DNA of 64,000 nucleotides from Synechococcus sp. BO 8801 (lineage in GTDB: Bacteria; Cyanobacteriota; Cyanobacteriia; PCC-6307; Cyanobiaceae). The notes under the pieces are model-generated. The model was not told the origin of the DNA and made no database searches. It worked only from the letters and a program-made list of their open reading frames with translations. Location of the stretch: NCBI RefSeq assembly GCF_002252675.1, contig NZ_NQKY01000008.1, positions 46,317-110,316 of the forward strand, written 5' to 3'. This document shows, in pieces, positions 1 through 10,024 of this stretch. The translations under genes were made by a program, and so were the position numbers. Within the stretch, counting starts at the first letter, position 1. Each line of letters begins with the position of its first letter.

Positions 1-978
1 GCTCCGGCCCCCGTGGCCGCGCCCACCCCGGCGCCGGTGGCGGTTCCTGCCGCCGCCAGCGACGGCCGGGTGGTGGCCACCCCCCGGGCCCGCAAACTGG
101 CGGCCCAGCTCGGTGTGGCCCTGGCCTCCGTTCGGGGCAGCGGCCCCAACGGCCGGATCCAGGCCGAGGACGTGGAGCAGGCCACCGGCCAGCCCGTCAG
201 CGTGCCGCGGGTGGCCGAAGGCACCGCTCCGGCCATGGCCGCCCCGGCCGGCAACGGCGCGGCGGCCGCCCCTGCCGCCCCCGCCGGTCAGTCCTTCGGC
301 CGTGCCGGCGAGACGGTGGCCTTCAACACCCTGCAGCAGGCGGTCGTCCGCAACATGAACGCCAGCCTGGCGGTCCCCTGCTTCCACGTCGGCTACACGA
401 TCACCACCGACCGGCTCGACGCCTTCTACAAGCAGGTGAAGGCCAAGGGCGTCACGATGACGGCCCTGCTGGCCAAGGCCGTGGGCGTCACCCTGGCCCG
501 CCATCCCCAGGTGAATGCCTCCGCCAGCGACGCCGGCATGGCCTACCCCGCCTCCGTCAACGTGGCCGTGGCCGTCGCCATGGATGACGGCGGCCTGATC
601 ACCCCGGTGCTGGCTGCCGCCGACCGCACCGACCTCTATTCCCTCTCGCGCAACTGGGCCGATCTGGTCGCCCGCTCCCGCTCCAAGCAGCTCAAGCCGG
701 AGGAGTACACCACCGGCACCTTCACCCTCTCCAACCTGGGCATGTTCGGGGTCGATCGCTTCGACGCGATCCTGCCCCCTGGCACCGGCGCCATCCTGGC
801 GGTTGCCGCTTCCCGGCCCGTCGTCGCGGCCCTCAAGGACGGTTCGATCGCGGTGCGGCGCCAGATGCAGGTGAACCTCACTGCCGATCACCGCGTCATC
901 TACGGCACCCATGCCGCCGCCTTCCTCAAGGATCTCGCCGACCTGATCGAGAACCGGCCCGAAAGCCTGGCCCTCTAG
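1..978 (+). CDS. Dihydrolipoamide acetyltransferase, pyruvate dehydrogenase E2 (5' truncated)
   Basis: C-terminal 325 residues of the E2 core of the pyruvate dehydrogenase complex, which transfers acetyl groups from lipoamide to CoA. The reading frame is open from base 1, so the lipoyl domain lies outside the window. Visible parts are an Ala/Pro-rich linker, a peripheral subunit-binding domain ([14 protein letters not shown]... NGRIQAEDV), a second linker, and the catalytic domain ending in [13 protein letters not shown]. The usual HRxxDG motif reads HRVIYG. From memory, cyanobacterial and plastid E2 proteins share this change, so I do not read it as inactivation. queA follows 16 nt downstream on the same strand. 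Confidence 0.93.
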   Translation, partial: APAPVAAPTPAPVAVPAAASDGRVVATPRARKLAAQLGVALASVRGSGPNGRIQAEDVEQATGQPVSVPRVAEGTAPAMAAPAGNGAAAAPAAPAGQSFGRAGETVAFNTLQQAVVRNMNASLAVPCFHVGYTITTDRLDAFYKQVKAKGVTMTALLAKAVGVTLARHPQVNASASDAGMAYPASVNVAVAVAMDDGGLITPVLAAADRTDLYSLSRNWADLVARSRSKQLKPEEYTTGTFTLSNLGMFGVDRFDAILPPGTGAILAVAASRPVVAALKDGSIAVRRQMQVNLTADHRVIYGTHAAAFLKDLADLIENRPESLAL

Positions 979-994
979 GACATCTCCCTTCCGC

Positions 995-2131
995 GTGGTC
1001 ACCCCCGCCGTGCCGGATCCCGCCGACCTGCGCCTGTCGAGCTACGACTTCGCCCTGCCGCAGGAGCGGATCGCCCAGCGGCCGGTGGAGCCCCGGCACG
1101 CCGCGCGGCTGCTGGTGGTGGACCCGGCGGGGGCCGGGCCTGCCCCCCAGGCCCGCCACCTCAGCGCCTGGGATCTGCAGCACGAGCTCAGGCCCGGCGA
1201 CCTGCTGGTGGTGAACGACACCCGGGTGCTGCGGGCCCGGCTGGAGGCACGGCGGCCCGGCGGCGGTGCGGTGGAGCTGCTGGTGCTCGAGCCCTGGCCG
1301 GGCGGGGCGGGGCAGTGGCTGTGCCTGGCGCGGCCCGCCAAGAAGCTGCGGCCCGGTGACCGCCTGGAGGTGGTGGCCGGCGGCCAGCCGCCCCTGACGG
1401 TGGCGGTGGTGGGCAGCGATCCCTCCACCGGCGGCCGCATCGTGCAGTTCCCGCCGGAATGCGCCGATGCGGCGGCCCTCGAGCCCCTGCTGGTGCAGTA
1501 CGGCGCCATCCCCCTGCCGCCCTACATCCACGAACACGACGCCAGCGACAACGAGCGCTATCAGACCCGCTATGCCGCCCGTCCCGGCGCCGTGGCCGCC
1601 CCCACCGCCGGCCTGCACCTCAGCGACGAGCTGCTCTCGGCGATCAGGGAGCGGGGTGTCGGGGTGGCCACCACCACCCTGCACGTGGGCCTGGGCACGT
1701 TCCGGCCGATCGAAACGGAAGACCTCAGCGCTCTGGAGCTCCACAGCGAATGGGTGGAGGTCAGCCCGGCGCTGGTGGAGGCGGTGGCGGCCTGCCGGGA
1801 AGCCGGTGGCCGGGTGATCGCCATCGGCACCACCTCGGTGCGCAGCCTGGAGGCTGTGGCCCAGCTGCACGGCGGCGAGCTCCGGCCCCACACCGGCCCG
1901 GTGAACCTGGTGATCCAGCCCGGCTACCGCTTTGCCGTGGTGCAGGGCCTGCTCACCAACTTCCACCTGCCGAAGAGCTCGCTGCTGCTGCTGGTGAGTG
2001 CCCTGATCGGCCGCGAGCGCCTGCTGGCCCTCTACGGCGAGGCGATCGAGCGCCAGTACCGCTTCTTCTCCTACGGCGATGCCATGTGGATCGCGCCGGA
2101 GGCGGTGCTGCCAGGGGCCAGGCCAGCCTGA
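995..2131 (+). CDS. queA: S-adenosylmethionine:tRNA ribosyltransferase-isomerase
   Basis: QueA, 378 residues. It transfers and isomerises the ribosyl moiety of SAM onto 7-aminomethyl-7-deazaguanine in tRNA to make epoxyqueuosine at the wobble position. Family signatures include [17 protein letters not shown] near the N terminus, the [16 protein letters not shown] block, [21 protein letters not shown], and the C-terminal [19 protein letters not shown]. The GTG start directly precedes the conserved N terminus and the length is normal. It lies just downstream of the E2 gene and may be co-transcribed. Its stop codon abuts the terminator of the convergent sodB gene. Confidence 0.96.
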   Translation: MVTPAVPDPADLRLSSYDFALPQERIAQRPVEPRHAARLLVVDPAGAGPAPQARHLSAWDLQHELRPGDLLVVNDTRVLRARLEARRPGGGAVELLVLEPWPGGAGQWLCLARPAKKLRPGDRLEVVAGGQPPLTVAVVGSDPSTGGRIVQFPPECADAAALEPLLVQYGAIPLPPYIHEHDASDNERYQTRYAARPGAVAAPTAGLHLSDELLSAIRERGVGVATTTLHVGLGTFRPIETEDLSALELHSEWVEVSPALVEAVAACREAGGRVIAIGTTSVRSLEAVAQLHGGELRPHTGPVNLVIQPGYRFAVVQGLLTNFHLPKSSLLLLVSALIGRERLLALYGEAIERQYRFFSYGDAMWIAPEAVLPGARPA

Positions 2132-2160
2132 AAAAAAGCCCCCGGGGATCCCCGGGGGCT
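2131..2160 (-). terminator. Rho-independent terminator of sodB
   Basis: A perfect inverted repeat (2137-2160, reading agccccc and ggggat outward) is followed on the minus strand by seven T residues (A run at 2131-2137). It lies 22 nt past the sodB stop and overlaps the queA stop, so it probably ends sodB transcripts. The hairpin could also slow transcription arriving from queA, but no T tract follows it in that direction. Confidence 0.85.
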
Positions 2161-2182
2161 GGTGGTTGGTGCCGAAGCCTGA

Positions 2183-2782
2183 TCAGGCGGCGGCCAGGTT
2201 CGCGGCCACGAAGTCCCAGTTGACCAGCTTGTCGAGGTAGGTGGTCATGTAGTCGGGACGGCGGTTCTGGTAGTCGAGGTAGTAGGCGTGCTCCCACACA
2301 TCCATGGTGAGCAGGGCCTTCTGACCATGGGCCAGGGGCAGATCGGCGTTGGCGGTCTTGGTGATCTTCAGGGTGCCGCCATCGAGCACCAGCCAGGCCC
2401 AGCCGCTGCCGAACTGGGTGGCACCGGCCGCCTTGAACTGCTCGACGAAGGCGTCGAAGCTGCCGAAGTCGGCGGCGATCTTCTCGGCCAGGGCGCCGGT
2501 GGGGGCGCCGCCGCCACCGGGCTTGATGCACTGCCAGTAGAAGCTGTGGTTCCAGACCTGGGCGGCGTTGTTGAACACGCCCGCCTTGGAGGCATCACCG
2601 GCCACCGCCAGGATCACCTCTTCGAGGCTCTTGCCCTCGAGCTCGCCACCCTCGATCAGCTTGTTGAGGTTGGTGACGTAGGCGGCGTGGTGCTTTCCGT
2701 GGTGGAACTCGAGGGTCTGCCGGGAAATGTGGGGCTCGAGTGCGTCGAGGCCGTAGGGCAGTTCGGGCAGCTGGTGAGCCAT
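2183..2782 (-). CDS. sodB: Iron superoxide dismutase
   Basis: Superoxide dismutase of the Fe/Mn family, 199 residues, converting superoxide to oxygen and hydrogen peroxide. Metal ligands are visible: His in [13 protein letters not shown], His in NHSFYW, and Asp and His in [27 protein letters not shown] fits the Fe-type enzyme. There is no signal peptide, so it should be cytosolic. It is a single-gene unit with its own strong terminator and a nearby candidate -10 element, which suits independent stress regulation. Confidence 0.95.
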   Translation of the reverse strand: MAHQLPELPYGLDALEPHISRQTLEFHHGKHHAAYVTNLNKLIEGGELEGKSLEEVILAVAGDASKAGVFNNAAQVWNHSFYWQCIKPGGGGAPTGALAEKIAADFGSFDAFVEQFKAAGATQFGSGWAWLVLDGGTLKITKTANADLPLAHGQKALLTMDVWEHAYYLDYQNRRPDYMTTYLDKLVNWDFVAANLAAA

Positions 2783-2806
2783 GGGAGAGGGTTGGGGTTA
2801 CGCGGC

Positions 2807-2812
2807 ATTGTA
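2807..2812 (-). promoter_or_regulatory. Candidate -10 element of the sodB promoter
   Basis: The minus strand reads TACAAT 24 nt upstream of the sodB ATG, one base from the sigma-70 consensus. No good -35 hexamer is seen at 17 nt spacing, so the promoter may need an activator. This is a pattern match only. Confidence 0.35.
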
Positions 2813-2851
2813 ACGATCGTCACCCGAATCCAGGCTGCCCGGGGCAGGGGC

Positions 2852-3517
2852 TCAGCCCTTGACCTCCAGCAGTTCCACCTCGAACACCAGGGTGGCGTTG
2901 GGGGGAATCACGCCACCGGCGCCACGCTCGCCGTAGGCCAGATCGGGGGGGATGACCAGCTTGCGCTTGCCGCCCACCTTCATGCCGGCGACGCCCTCGT
3001 CCCAGCCCCGGATCACCCGGCCGGCGCCGAGGGGGAAGGAGAAGGGGCCGCGGCCGTAGCTGCTGTCGAACTCCTTGCCGTTGGTGAGGGTGCCGCGGTA
3101 GTTGACCACCACGGTCTGGCCGCTTTTGGCCTCGGCGCCCTCGCCCATGGCCAGGTCGGTGATGCGCAGGCCGCTGGGGGTGGTGCGTTCGGTGGGGGAG
3201 ACGAGCTCGCCGCCCAAGGCCGCGGCCCCGCTGGAGGCCAGATCGGCGCTGGAGGAATCGGGGGCCATGGTGAACAGGGTGGGGTTGGGGACGTCGGGGT
3301 CGAGTTCGAGCGGGGCCGCCACGGCCTGCTTCGCCGCCGGTGCGGGGTTGGCCTGGGGCGCGGTGGCGGGGCCGGAACGGGCCAGGGCCTGCTGGACGCC
3401 GGCCTCGGCCGGGGCCGGTGCGGCGGCCTCCACCTGGGAGGGCGACACCAGCTGGCTGACGAAGGCCAGCATCAGACAGGCCACGCAGACGAACGAACTG
3501 ATCAGGATGTCGCGCAT
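2852..3517 (-). CDS. FKBP-type peptidyl-prolyl cis-trans isomerase, membrane-anchored or secreted
   Basis: A 221-residue protein with an N-terminal hydrophobic segment ([18 protein letters not shown]) acting as signal peptide or anchor. An Ala/Pro-rich linker follows, then a C-terminal FKBP domain of about 110 residues ([19 protein letters not shown] through [12 protein letters not shown]). FKBP landmarks are [23 protein letters not shown] and [18 protein letters not shown]. It likely catalyses prolyl isomerisation in the periplasm or thylakoid lumen. I chose the ATG at 3517 because it directly precedes the hydrophobic segment. The longer upstream reading frame has no such character. Confidence 0.9.
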   Translation of the reverse strand: MRDILISSFVCVACLMLAFVSQLVSPSQVEAAAPAPAEAGVQQALARSGPATAPQANPAPAAKQAVAAPLELDPDVPNPTLFTMAPDSSSADLASSGAAALGGELVSPTERTTPSGLRITDLAMGEGAEAKSGQTVVVNYRGTLTNGKEFDSSYGRGPFSFPLGAGRVIRGWDEGVAGMKVGGKRKLVIPPDLAYGERGAGGVIPPNATLVFEVELLEVKG

Positions 3518-3554
3518 GCGGAAGGACCCGGATGGGGGGATTCTGCCAGTGCGA

Positions 3555-3896
3555 TCAGTCGTTCCCTTCGCCGTTCGCCTGCCGCTGCCGCAGGGCCTGC
3601 TCCAGCCGGTCGATGCGACCGCGCAGTTCGTCGAGTTCACGCTGCCGGGCCAGGCCCAGGTCCTGCAGCAGCTGGTCACGGTTGCGCTCCAGCTGGCGTT
3701 CGGCCTGCTGTTCCACCTCCGGCGTCTCGCCCCGCAGGGCGCGCATGACGTCCTCCACCAGGGCGGAGGCGTGGCTGGGGTCGAGGCGGCCGCTGCTCAC
3801 CCATTCCTGGCTGACGTACTTGAGCCGGTCGGCCACCAGCGAGGTGGTGCCGAGGCCGCGCAGCAGCAGCATCTGCAGCAGATTGCCCTGGTCCAT
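3555..3896 (-). CDS. Phasin-like cyanobacterial protein
   Basis: A 113-residue protein, mainly helical, with a C-terminal coiled coil ([21 protein letters not shown]). It resembles small cyanobacterial proteins annotated as phasin family, which in other bacteria coat polyhydroxyalkanoate granules. No PHA synthase gene is in the window, so a role in granules is only an inference. It is divergent from lnt and lies upstream of the FKBP gene on the same strand, with a gap of 37 nt. Confidence 0.75.
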   Translation of the reverse strand: MDQGNLLQMLLLRGLGTTSLVADRLKYVSQEWVSSGRLDPSHASALVEDVMRALRGETPEVEQQAERQLERNRDQLLQDLGLARQRELDELRGRIDRLEQALRQRQANGEGND

Positions 3897-3964
3897 GAAA
3901 GAGGTTTCCTTGGGGAAACGGCGTGACTCTTCCCTGACCTTGGCGCCTCCTGCGCCCGGCGACC

Positions 3965-5536
3965 ATGGGCAATGACCGGCGTGCCGGCTGGGTCGCCGCC
4001 GCAGCCGGTGGGCTGCTGGCGGGGGCGGCCCTGCCGCCGGTGGGCTGGCCCTGGCTGCTCTGGCCCGCCGTGGTGCTGCTCTGGTCCCTGACGGAGAGTC
4101 GCATCGGCAGCGTCTCGGCGCCGCGGCGGTTCCGGCGCGGCGGGCTGTGGGGGCTGGCGGCGGTGCTGGTGAGCCATCGCTGGCTGCTCTGGCTCCACCC
4201 CCTCGACTGGATCGGGGTGCCGGGCCCCCTGAGCCTGCCCATCTGCCTGGCGCTGTGGCTGGCCATCGGCCTGGCCGGTGCCCTGCTGGTGGGGGCCTGG
4301 ACGGCCCTGGTGGGTCGGCTTGATCCCGCACGACCCAGCACGGCCCTGCTGGCGGCGGCCCTCTGGGGCCTGAGCGAGGTGCTGCTGGCCAAGGGTCCCC
4401 TGTTCTGGCTGGGGCTGGGGGCGGCGGCCCTGCCGGGGGACCGGGCCCTGGCCGGCCTGGCGGCCCTTGGGGGAGCCGGGTTCCTGGCGGCGCTGCAGCT
4501 GCTGATCGGCTGGGGCCTCTGGCGGGCGCTGCGGGCCCTGCCCGCCCAGCGGGCCCGCTGGCTGCTGGTCACGCTGGCCCTGGTGGCCACCTGCCACCTG
4601 GCCGGTCTGGCCCTGCTGGCCCAGGCCGGGGCCGAGGGCCATCGCGATGGTGATGGCCGTGGCGATGGTGGCAGGACTGAGCGCTGGCTGGTGCTGCAGC
4701 CCGCCATCCCCACCCGGGAGAAGTTCGAGGCCGACCAGCAGCGCCGGCTGCTGCAGCGGCTGGCCTTCGCCCAGCGCCAGGCGGCCGCGGCCGAACCACC
4801 GGTGCAGGGGGTGCTGCTGCCCGAAGGATCCCTGGCCCTCGGCCAGCTCCTGCCGGAGGCGGCGCCGGTGGAGGTGCTCAGCGGCGGCTTCCGCCGCGAG
4901 GGCCTGGAGCTGCGCAGCAGCCTGCTGCGCTTCGAGCCCGACCAGCGCCAGGCCGGCGGCTGGGTGGACAAGCACCGGGTCGTGCCCCTGGGCGAATGGG
5001 TGCCCCTGGCGAGCCTGTGGCGCTGGAGCGGTCTTTCGGCGGTGGGGGGGATTGAACCGGGGACAGCCTCCCGGCTGCTGTCGCGGCCGGGGGGGGATGT
5101 GGCCGTGGCCATCTGCTACGAGCTCTCCGATGGGGCGGCCCTGGCCGCCGCCACCCGCCAGGGGGCCCGCTGGCTGCTGGCCAGCGCCAACCTCGATCCC
5201 TACCCCCTGCAGTTGCAGGGGCAGTTCGCCGCCCTGGCCCAGCTGCGCGCCATCGAGACCGGCCGCTGGCTGGTGAGTTCCGCCAACACCGGCCCGAGCC
5301 TGCTGGTGGACGCCGGCGGACAGGTGCTGGAGACGCTGCCCCCGGGCCGCCCCGCCACCGGCCTGCTCACCGTGCAGCAGCGCTCAACGCTCACCCCCTA
5401 CGACCGCTGGGGCGAGAAGCCCCTGATCGGCCTCGCCCTGCTGGCGGGGGCCTGGCGCTGGATCGCCACGACCGCCAGCGGCGTCATGGCGACGGCGGTG
5501 GGTGGGGCGCCGCGGGGTCCTGGGGTGGGGCGGTGA
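3965..5536 (+). CDS. lnt: Apolipoprotein N-acyltransferase
   Basis: Lnt, 523 residues, adds the third acyl chain to the N-terminal cysteine of lipoproteins in the inner membrane. Several N-terminal membrane helices precede a nitrilase-type domain. The catalytic triad is visible: Glu in GVLLPEGSLALG, Lys in VDKHRVVPLGEWVPL and Cys in VAICYELSDG. A short Asp/Gly-rich insertion (GHRDGDGRGDGGRTE), coded by near-repeats of gatggtg, separates the membrane and catalytic parts. The 3' end overlaps the convergent MscS gene by 53 nt. Confidence 0.92.
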   Translation: MGNDRRAGWVAAAAGGLLAGAALPPVGWPWLLWPAVVLLWSLTESRIGSVSAPRRFRRGGLWGLAAVLVSHRWLLWLHPLDWIGVPGPLSLPICLALWLAIGLAGALLVGAWTALVGRLDPARPSTALLAAALWGLSEVLLAKGPLFWLGLGAAALPGDRALAGLAALGGAGFLAALQLLIGWGLWRALRALPAQRARWLLVTLALVATCHLAGLALLAQAGAEGHRDGDGRGDGGRTERWLVLQPAIPTREKFEADQQRRLLQRLAFAQRQAAAAEPPVQGVLLPEGSLALGQLLPEAAPVEVLSGGFRREGLELRSSLLRFEPDQRQAGGWVDKHRVVPLGEWVPLASLWRWSGLSAVGGIEPGTASRLLSRPGGDVAVAICYELSDGAALAAATRQGARWLLASANLDPYPLQLQGQFAALAQLRAIETGRWLVSSANTGPSLLVDAGGQVLETLPPGRPATGLLTVQQRSTLTPYDRWGEKPLIGLALLAGAWRWIATTASGVMATAVGGAPRGPGVGR

Positions 5537-6602
5537 AGGCGATGCCGCGGGACTGGAACGCCCGCAGGATGCCCAGATTGATGGCTTGCTGCAGGTCCAG
5601 AAATACCCCCACGTTGCTGTCTGGAACGAAGAACACGAACTGAAACTCCAGAGCGTCGTCAACGAAGCGGGTGAAGTGGCAGCGGTCGAACGTGGCCGGC
5701 GGATGGGCCTGGACGACGTTTTCCACGAGCCCTGGAATGGCGGCGGCTTGCTCCGCCGGCAGTTGGTCGGACACCAGAAGCGTGTGGGCGGCCCGGCGCC
5801 GGGGCAGATCACCGAAGTTGCGGATCGTCTTCTGAAGCAGCTCCTCGTTGCCGATCACGATCCGCTCTCCGCCCAGGCTGCGGATGGAAGACGAGCGGAT
5901 TCCCACCCGCTCCACCGGCCCGAGGACATCGGCGAATCCGATCAGATCGCCGATCTGGAAAGGCTTGTCGATGACGATGGTGAGGTAGCTGAGGAAGTGG
6001 CTCAATGGCCCCCGCAGGGCCAGTCCAAGCCCGATGCCGGCACCCGCCAGTGAGGCGTAGATGGCGCCGAGTGGGACCCCCTGCTTCTGAAGAAACACCA
6101 GGCTCCCGAGCCCCCAGAAGAGGGCCCGGATCATTGGAGCCAGGGCCCTGAGGGTGCTGGTCTGCTCCTCCCTGCCCAGGCGCTGCAGAGACCGTTCCAG
6201 CAGCAGGAGCAGGCTGCGGTTGATCAGCCGCACCACCAGCACCACCGCCACCAGCAGGGCGGCGCCCTCCACCAGCCGATCGGGTCCCGGATCGATCCGC
6301 AGCACCTCCCAGCCGCGCACCAAGGAGCGCCAGCCCCAGACCACCATGGCCAGATAACCCAGCGAGGCCAGGCTGCGCAACAGCAGGGGAGCGATCAGTC
6401 CGTCCGGCAGGGTGTCCGGTCTGGGAACGGCACGCCGCAGCCAGCGGCTCAGTAACCGCACCAGAAGCCACACGCCCAGCGAACCCATCAAAACCCTGGC
6501 GAGGGCCATGAGCAGGGCGAATCCCGCGGCCTGCATCGATGGGTTCAAGAGCGGGTCCATCAGTCCAAGCAAGGATTCTGATCGGCTGATGTCCATCACC
6601 AC
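5484..6602 (-). CDS. MscS-family mechanosensitive ion channel
   Basis: A 372-residue membrane protein with several N-terminal helices and the MscS core: pore helix AGAGIGLGLALRGPLSHFLS, then the beta domain (DKPFQIGDLIGFADVLGPVERVG, GGERIVIGNEELLQKTIRN). It likely opens under membrane tension to release solutes during hypo-osmotic shock. It lies 23 nt downstream of a second, larger MscS gene on the same strand, so the two may be co-transcribed. Its 3' end overlaps lnt on the other strand by 53 nt and codes for a Pro-rich tail. Confidence 0.88.
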   Translation of the reverse strand: MVMDISRSESLLGLMDPLLNPSMQAAGFALLMALARVLMGSLGVWLLVRLLSRWLRRAVPRPDTLPDGLIAPLLLRSLASLGYLAMVVWGWRSLVRGWEVLRIDPGPDRLVEGAALLVAVVLVVRLINRSLLLLLERSLQRLGREEQTSTLRALAPMIRALFWGLGSLVFLQKQGVPLGAIYASLAGAGIGLGLALRGPLSHFLSYLTIVIDKPFQIGDLIGFADVLGPVERVGIRSSSIRSLGGERIVIGNEELLQKTIRNFGDLPRRRAAHTLLVSDQLPAEQAAAIPGLVENVVQAHPPATFDRCHFTRFVDDALEFQFVFFVPDSNVGVFLDLQQAINLGILRAFQSRGIAFTAPPQDPAAPHPPPSP

Positions 6603-6625
6603 ATTGCCTTGGCGCTCGCGCAGGC

Positions 6626-8203
6626 TCAGGCTTCCCCGTCCGACGACGAAGCTGGCGGCGATGCTGGCGGTGGGGTCAGCCGACTCAACAAGGCGTCGGT
6701 GATGGCGAGGGGGAAGGTTACGTTGATGCTTTCGTTGCGCAGATGCAGATCTCTCTGGGGGAACGGAATGGTCAATTCGTGACGGCGCAGGATTGCTTCG
6801 ATGCGGAAGTTGAGCTCGCTGCGGATCTCGTACTGTCGCCGGGGCTGGTTGATCCAGACCAGCAACTGAAAATCCAGGGAACTCTCCCCGAAGCCCTTGA
6901 AGAACACCTGGGGTGATGGGGTTGCCAGGATGTCGGAGACATCCTGGCAGGCCTCCAGCAGGGCCTCACGCACCACCTGGCAATCAGAACCGTAGGCCAC
7001 TCCCACCGGAATCTTGAGACGTGCCACTGAACTCCCGTGGCTCCAGTTGACGACCCGGGACTCAAGAAACTCCACATTCGGAACGATGATCGAGATGCGG
7101 TCGAGGGTCACCACCTCGGTGCTGCGCAGATTGATGCGGGTGACGGTGCCCTGGAGGTCGCCCACTTCGACGAAATCATTCACTTTGATCGGCCGTTCGA
7201 ACATGATGATCAGGCCACTGATCAGGTTCTTGGCGATCCCCTGCAGGCCAAGCCCCACTCCCACCCCCAGGACGCTGGCGAACAGGGCCAGGGAGGTGAG
7301 ATCCAGGCCCCACAGCTGCAGCAGCACCAACGTGCCGAGGAACAACAGGCCGTACTGAACGATGAAGGCGATGGCCTCCTGGGAGCCGGGTTCGATGCCC
7401 GTGCGCTGCAGGACACGGACCCTGAGCAGGTCCTTGAGCAACGCCACCCCCCGCACCAGCACGAGGAACAGCCCCACCAGGACGACGGCGTCGAGCACGG
7501 AATAGCGGCGTCCCCCCAGGGGCAGGAAGGGGGATCCCAGGCTCTCGGTGAGGGCCTCCAGCAGACGGCTTGTCAGCAGCCGGGTGACCGGGAAGAAGCT
7601 GGAGATCAAAAGGATCGCGGCCACCCAGAGTCCAAGCCGCAGCACCACCAGTGCCCCATGGAGCAGCCAGTCCTTGGGGCCCAGAGGTTGGCTGCTGCCG
7701 GGTTCACTTCCCGACGACTGGGTGAGGGCCGAGGGCAGGTAGCGCCGCCACAGCAGCCACAGGAGCCGCTGCAGCAGGAGTGTTGCCCCAAGGATCCCCA
7801 GGGCAAAGGAGATCATGCGAACCACGTGGGCGGGCTGTCGCTCCGACCGTCCCCTGTTGATGGCTGCGGTGAGGCTTTGGCGCCACACCTCAGCCTGGCC
7901 CTGCACCGAAAGCCCCTCCTGCGTGTCGCGGCGGGTCACGGTGAGGATCACTTCGTCATCGAGGGTGATCACCGGCAGGTTATGGAGCTCCTGCACCCCG
8001 ATCCTGGCCGGGCTACGGGTCGCCATCGCCTCCTGCAGCAGACGGTTGGCCCGCTCCACCCGTTGCTCGCTCGAGAAGTCCTTGGAGGTGCTGACCGGGA
8101 ACAGGCGGATGCCGTCCAACTGGAGGTAGGCCGTGGGTTCCGGCCGCTCCTGGCCAACGGCTCCATGCAAGGGGGCCAGAACGAGCAGAAGGGCGAGGGC
8201 CAC
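6626..8203 (-). CDS. MscS-family mechanosensitive channel with periplasmic N-terminal domain
   Basis: A 525-residue MscS homologue. It begins with a signal-like hydrophobic stretch (ALALLLVLAPLHGAVGQE), then a soluble domain of about 120 residues, several membrane helices, and the MscS core (SVLGVGVGLGLQGIAKNLIS, MFERPIKVNDFVEVGDLQGT, ISIIVPNVEFLESRVVNWSHG). The start is uncertain: 8203 is a GTG, and the frame stays open upstream with basic residues that would make a better signal-peptide n-region but no obvious start codon. The partner channel gene follows after 23 nt. Confidence 0.87.
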   Translation of the reverse strand: MALALLLVLAPLHGAVGQERPEPTAYLQLDGIRLFPVSTSKDFSSEQRVERANRLLQEAMATRSPARIGVQELHNLPVITLDDEVILTVTRRDTQEGLSVQGQAEVWRQSLTAAINRGRSERQPAHVVRMISFALGILGATLLLQRLLWLLWRRYLPSALTQSSGSEPGSSQPLGPKDWLLHGALVVLRLGLWVAAILLISSFFPVTRLLTSRLLEALTESLGSPFLPLGGRRYSVLDAVVLVGLFLVLVRGVALLKDLLRVRVLQRTGIEPGSQEAIAFIVQYGLLFLGTLVLLQLWGLDLTSLALFASVLGVGVGLGLQGIAKNLISGLIIMFERPIKVNDFVEVGDLQGTVTRINLRSTEVVTLDRISIIVPNVEFLESRVVNWSHGSSVARLKIPVGVAYGSDCQVVREALLEACQDVSDILATPSPQVFFKGFGESSLDFQLLVWINQPRRQYEIRSELNFRIEAILRRHELTIPFPQRDLHLRNESINVTFPLAITDALLSRLTPPPASPPASSSDGEA

Positions 8204-8262
8204 CAGGGCCAGCAGATGGCTGCCGCGGCGACAGGGCCGGACGCGCCTCGGCCGGGCGGACC

Positions 8263-8916
8263 TCAGGTGAGCACCGGCAGGGAGCCGTGGCCGGCCGGCC
8301 GGGAGACCAGGATCTTGCGCAGCGCCAGGCGGGCGGCCCCATCGGGGTGCTCGGGCTGGCCGATGGGACCGCCTTCCGTGCCCGTGTCGTCGGGCTCCGC
8401 CATGGTCCCGGCCCCCTCCAGGGTTTCGTCCTGGGGATCGAGAAGCTCGATCACGGCCTGGCGAACACCCGCCAGGCGCCGCTCCAGCCTCCGCCGTGCC
8501 CGCTGCTCCTGCTCCAGCTCCTGCAGCAGCGCCTGCCGCTGGCGTTCGGCGGCCTCCTCGCGCCGGAGGTCCCGCTCCCGCTCGGCCTCCTCCAGGGCGG
8601 CCTGCTCCGCTTCGGCGATGGCCAGCTGCTGCCGGATGGCCTCGTGGAAGCGCTCCACTTCCGCTTCCGCCAGGCGCCGGCCCTCAAGGGCCTCGGCCAG
8701 CTCGGCCGCGAGCCGTTCCCGCTCCAGCCGGGCCTCCTCCAGCTGGGCCGCCACCTCATGGGCCCTGATGGCGGCGGCGGACTCCAGGTGGCGACGGAAA
8801 CGGCGCTCCTGCTCCAGTTCCTCCCGCAGGGCGTCGACTTCGCTGGTGGCGGCGGCGATCAGGCTCTGGGCCTGGGCGGTGAGGGCCTCGACCGCCTGGG
8901 TGAAGGAGCTGGACAT
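8263..8916 (-). CDS. Coiled-coil hypothetical protein
   Basis: A 217-residue protein dominated by a continuous charged coiled coil from about residue 15 to 155, rich in Glu, Arg, Ala and Leu heptads (for example LEEARLERERLAAELAEALE). A Gly/Pro-rich tail follows. There is no signal peptide, membrane segment or recognisable domain. I chose the ATG before SSSFTQAVEAL, because the longer frame upstream is low-complexity and unlike a conserved start. The MscS gene lies 59 nt downstream on the same strand. Function unknown; a structural or scaffolding role is possible. Confidence 0.7.
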   Translation of the reverse strand: MSSSFTQAVEALTAQAQSLIAAATSEVDALREELEQERRFRRHLESAAAIRAHEVAAQLEEARLERERLAAELAEALEGRRLAEAEVERFHEAIRQQLAIAEAEQAALEEAERERDLRREEAAERQRQALLQELEQEQRARRRLERRLAGVRQAVIELLDPQDETLEGAGTMAEPDDTGTEGGPIGQPEHPDGAARLALRKILVSRPAGHGSLPVLT

Positions 8917-9013
8917 CGGCGTGCGCAGGGGAAGGTGCTGTCCTTGCTCTAAGTCTGCGGGGGGAGGCCTGTCGGTAGCGAAGCGCTCCACCACCGGTGG
9001 GGTTCCGCTGGCC

Positions 9014-10024
9014 TCAGCCGCCGTCGAGGCGCGAACGGCGCAGCAGCACTGAGGGGGTGATGCCGTAGCGCTCCCGAAAGCTGGCAGCGAAGGAGGGCAT
9101 CTGAACGAAGCCGTGGCGGCGGGCGATGGCGGCCACGGTCTCGCCCGGCTGGGCCCGCAGCAGATCGGCGCGCACCCCGCTCAGCCGCTGGCGCTTCACC
9201 CACTGCATGGGGCTGCAGCCGAACCGCCGCTGGAACAGAACCTGCAGGTTGCGCTGCGAGTAGGCGCTGCGCCGACTGAGCTCCGTGGGGGTGATCGGTG
9301 TGTGCAGGTTGGCCTGGATCCACTCCAGCAGGTCGTCGAAGGGGCGATCGCCGCGGTGGTCGGGAACAGCCCGATCCCTTCCCTTCAGCGTCTCCGGGCA
9401 GACGATCGCGGCCACCAGCCGGAACAGCAGATCTTCCAGCTGGCAGGTCCTGAGTCCTCCCACCGACCGCAGCAGCGGGGCCTCCAGCATCCGCAGGGCC
9501 AGGTGGAGATGGCGCAGCAGGTCGGCCTGCTCGGGTGAGGCGCTGCCGTCCACCCGCAGGGTGCGCTCGAAGGCCGGCGCCCGGCCACCGGGGCCGTCGC
9601 CGAAGCCGCCCATGGCCAAGGCCGTCTCGGTCAGCCGGCGGCGATCGAGGCAGATCATCACCTCCTCGAAAGTGCCTGTGCTGGCCTTGAAAGCGGCGCC
9701 GGGCAGGTAGGCCGCCATCGGGCCGGCCTCGAGCTTCAGCCGCTGGCCGTCGCTGGTCACCTCGCCAACGCCGGACAGGGGCAGGGTGAGGGTCGCGACG
9801 GGGGAATCGTCGAAACCGATCTCCAGGGGGGAGTGGCGGCTGCAGGACACCGCGATCTGCCCCACGTGGAGGATGCCGCTGCGATGGAAGAAGCCCCCGC
9901 TGCGTTGACTCTCCAGGAAGGCGTTGAGGGGGAAGTCCCGCGCCACCCGATTGAGCAGGGCGTCGGGGTCCCTCACCTCCACCGCCCGTGACTCCAGCAG
10001 CGTCAGCGGGGCTGCAGCCGTCAT
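9014..10024 (-). CDS. AraC-family transcriptional regulator
   Basis: A 336-residue regulator with an N-terminal sensing region of about 220 residues and a C-terminal AraC/XylS double helix-turn-helix domain (LEWIQANLHTPITPTELSRR, NLQVLFQRRFGCSPMQWVKR, VAAIARRHGFVQMPSFAASF, ERYGITPSVLL). The ATG at 10024 overlaps the stop of the upstream pilin-like gene by 4 nt (ATGA), which supports this start and suggests translational coupling. The N-terminal domain shows no known ligand motif. The target is unknown; the coupled gene itself is the first candidate. Confidence 0.9.
   Translation of the reverse strand: MTAAAPLTLLESRAVEVRDPDALLNRVARDFPLNAFLESQRSGGFFHRSGILHVGQIAVSCSRHSPLEIGFDDSPVATLTLPLSGVGEVTSDGQRLKLEAGPMAAYLPGAAFKASTGTFEEVMICLDRRRLTETALAMGGFGDGPGGRAPAFERTLRVDGSASPEQADLLRHLHLALRMLEAPLLRSVGGLRTCQLEDLLFRLVAAIVCPETLKGRDRAVPDHRGDRPFDDLLEWIQANLHTPITPTELSRRSAYSQRNLQVLFQRRFGCSPMQWVKRQRLSGVRADLLRAQPGETVAAIARRHGFVQMPSFAASFRERYGITPSVLLRRSRLDGG

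Noticed and set aside
886-915. Loss of the catalytic Asp in the E2 HRxxDG motif
   Set aside because: The HRVIYG form is, as far as I recall, normal in cyanobacterial and plastid E2 proteins, so it is not a sign of decay.
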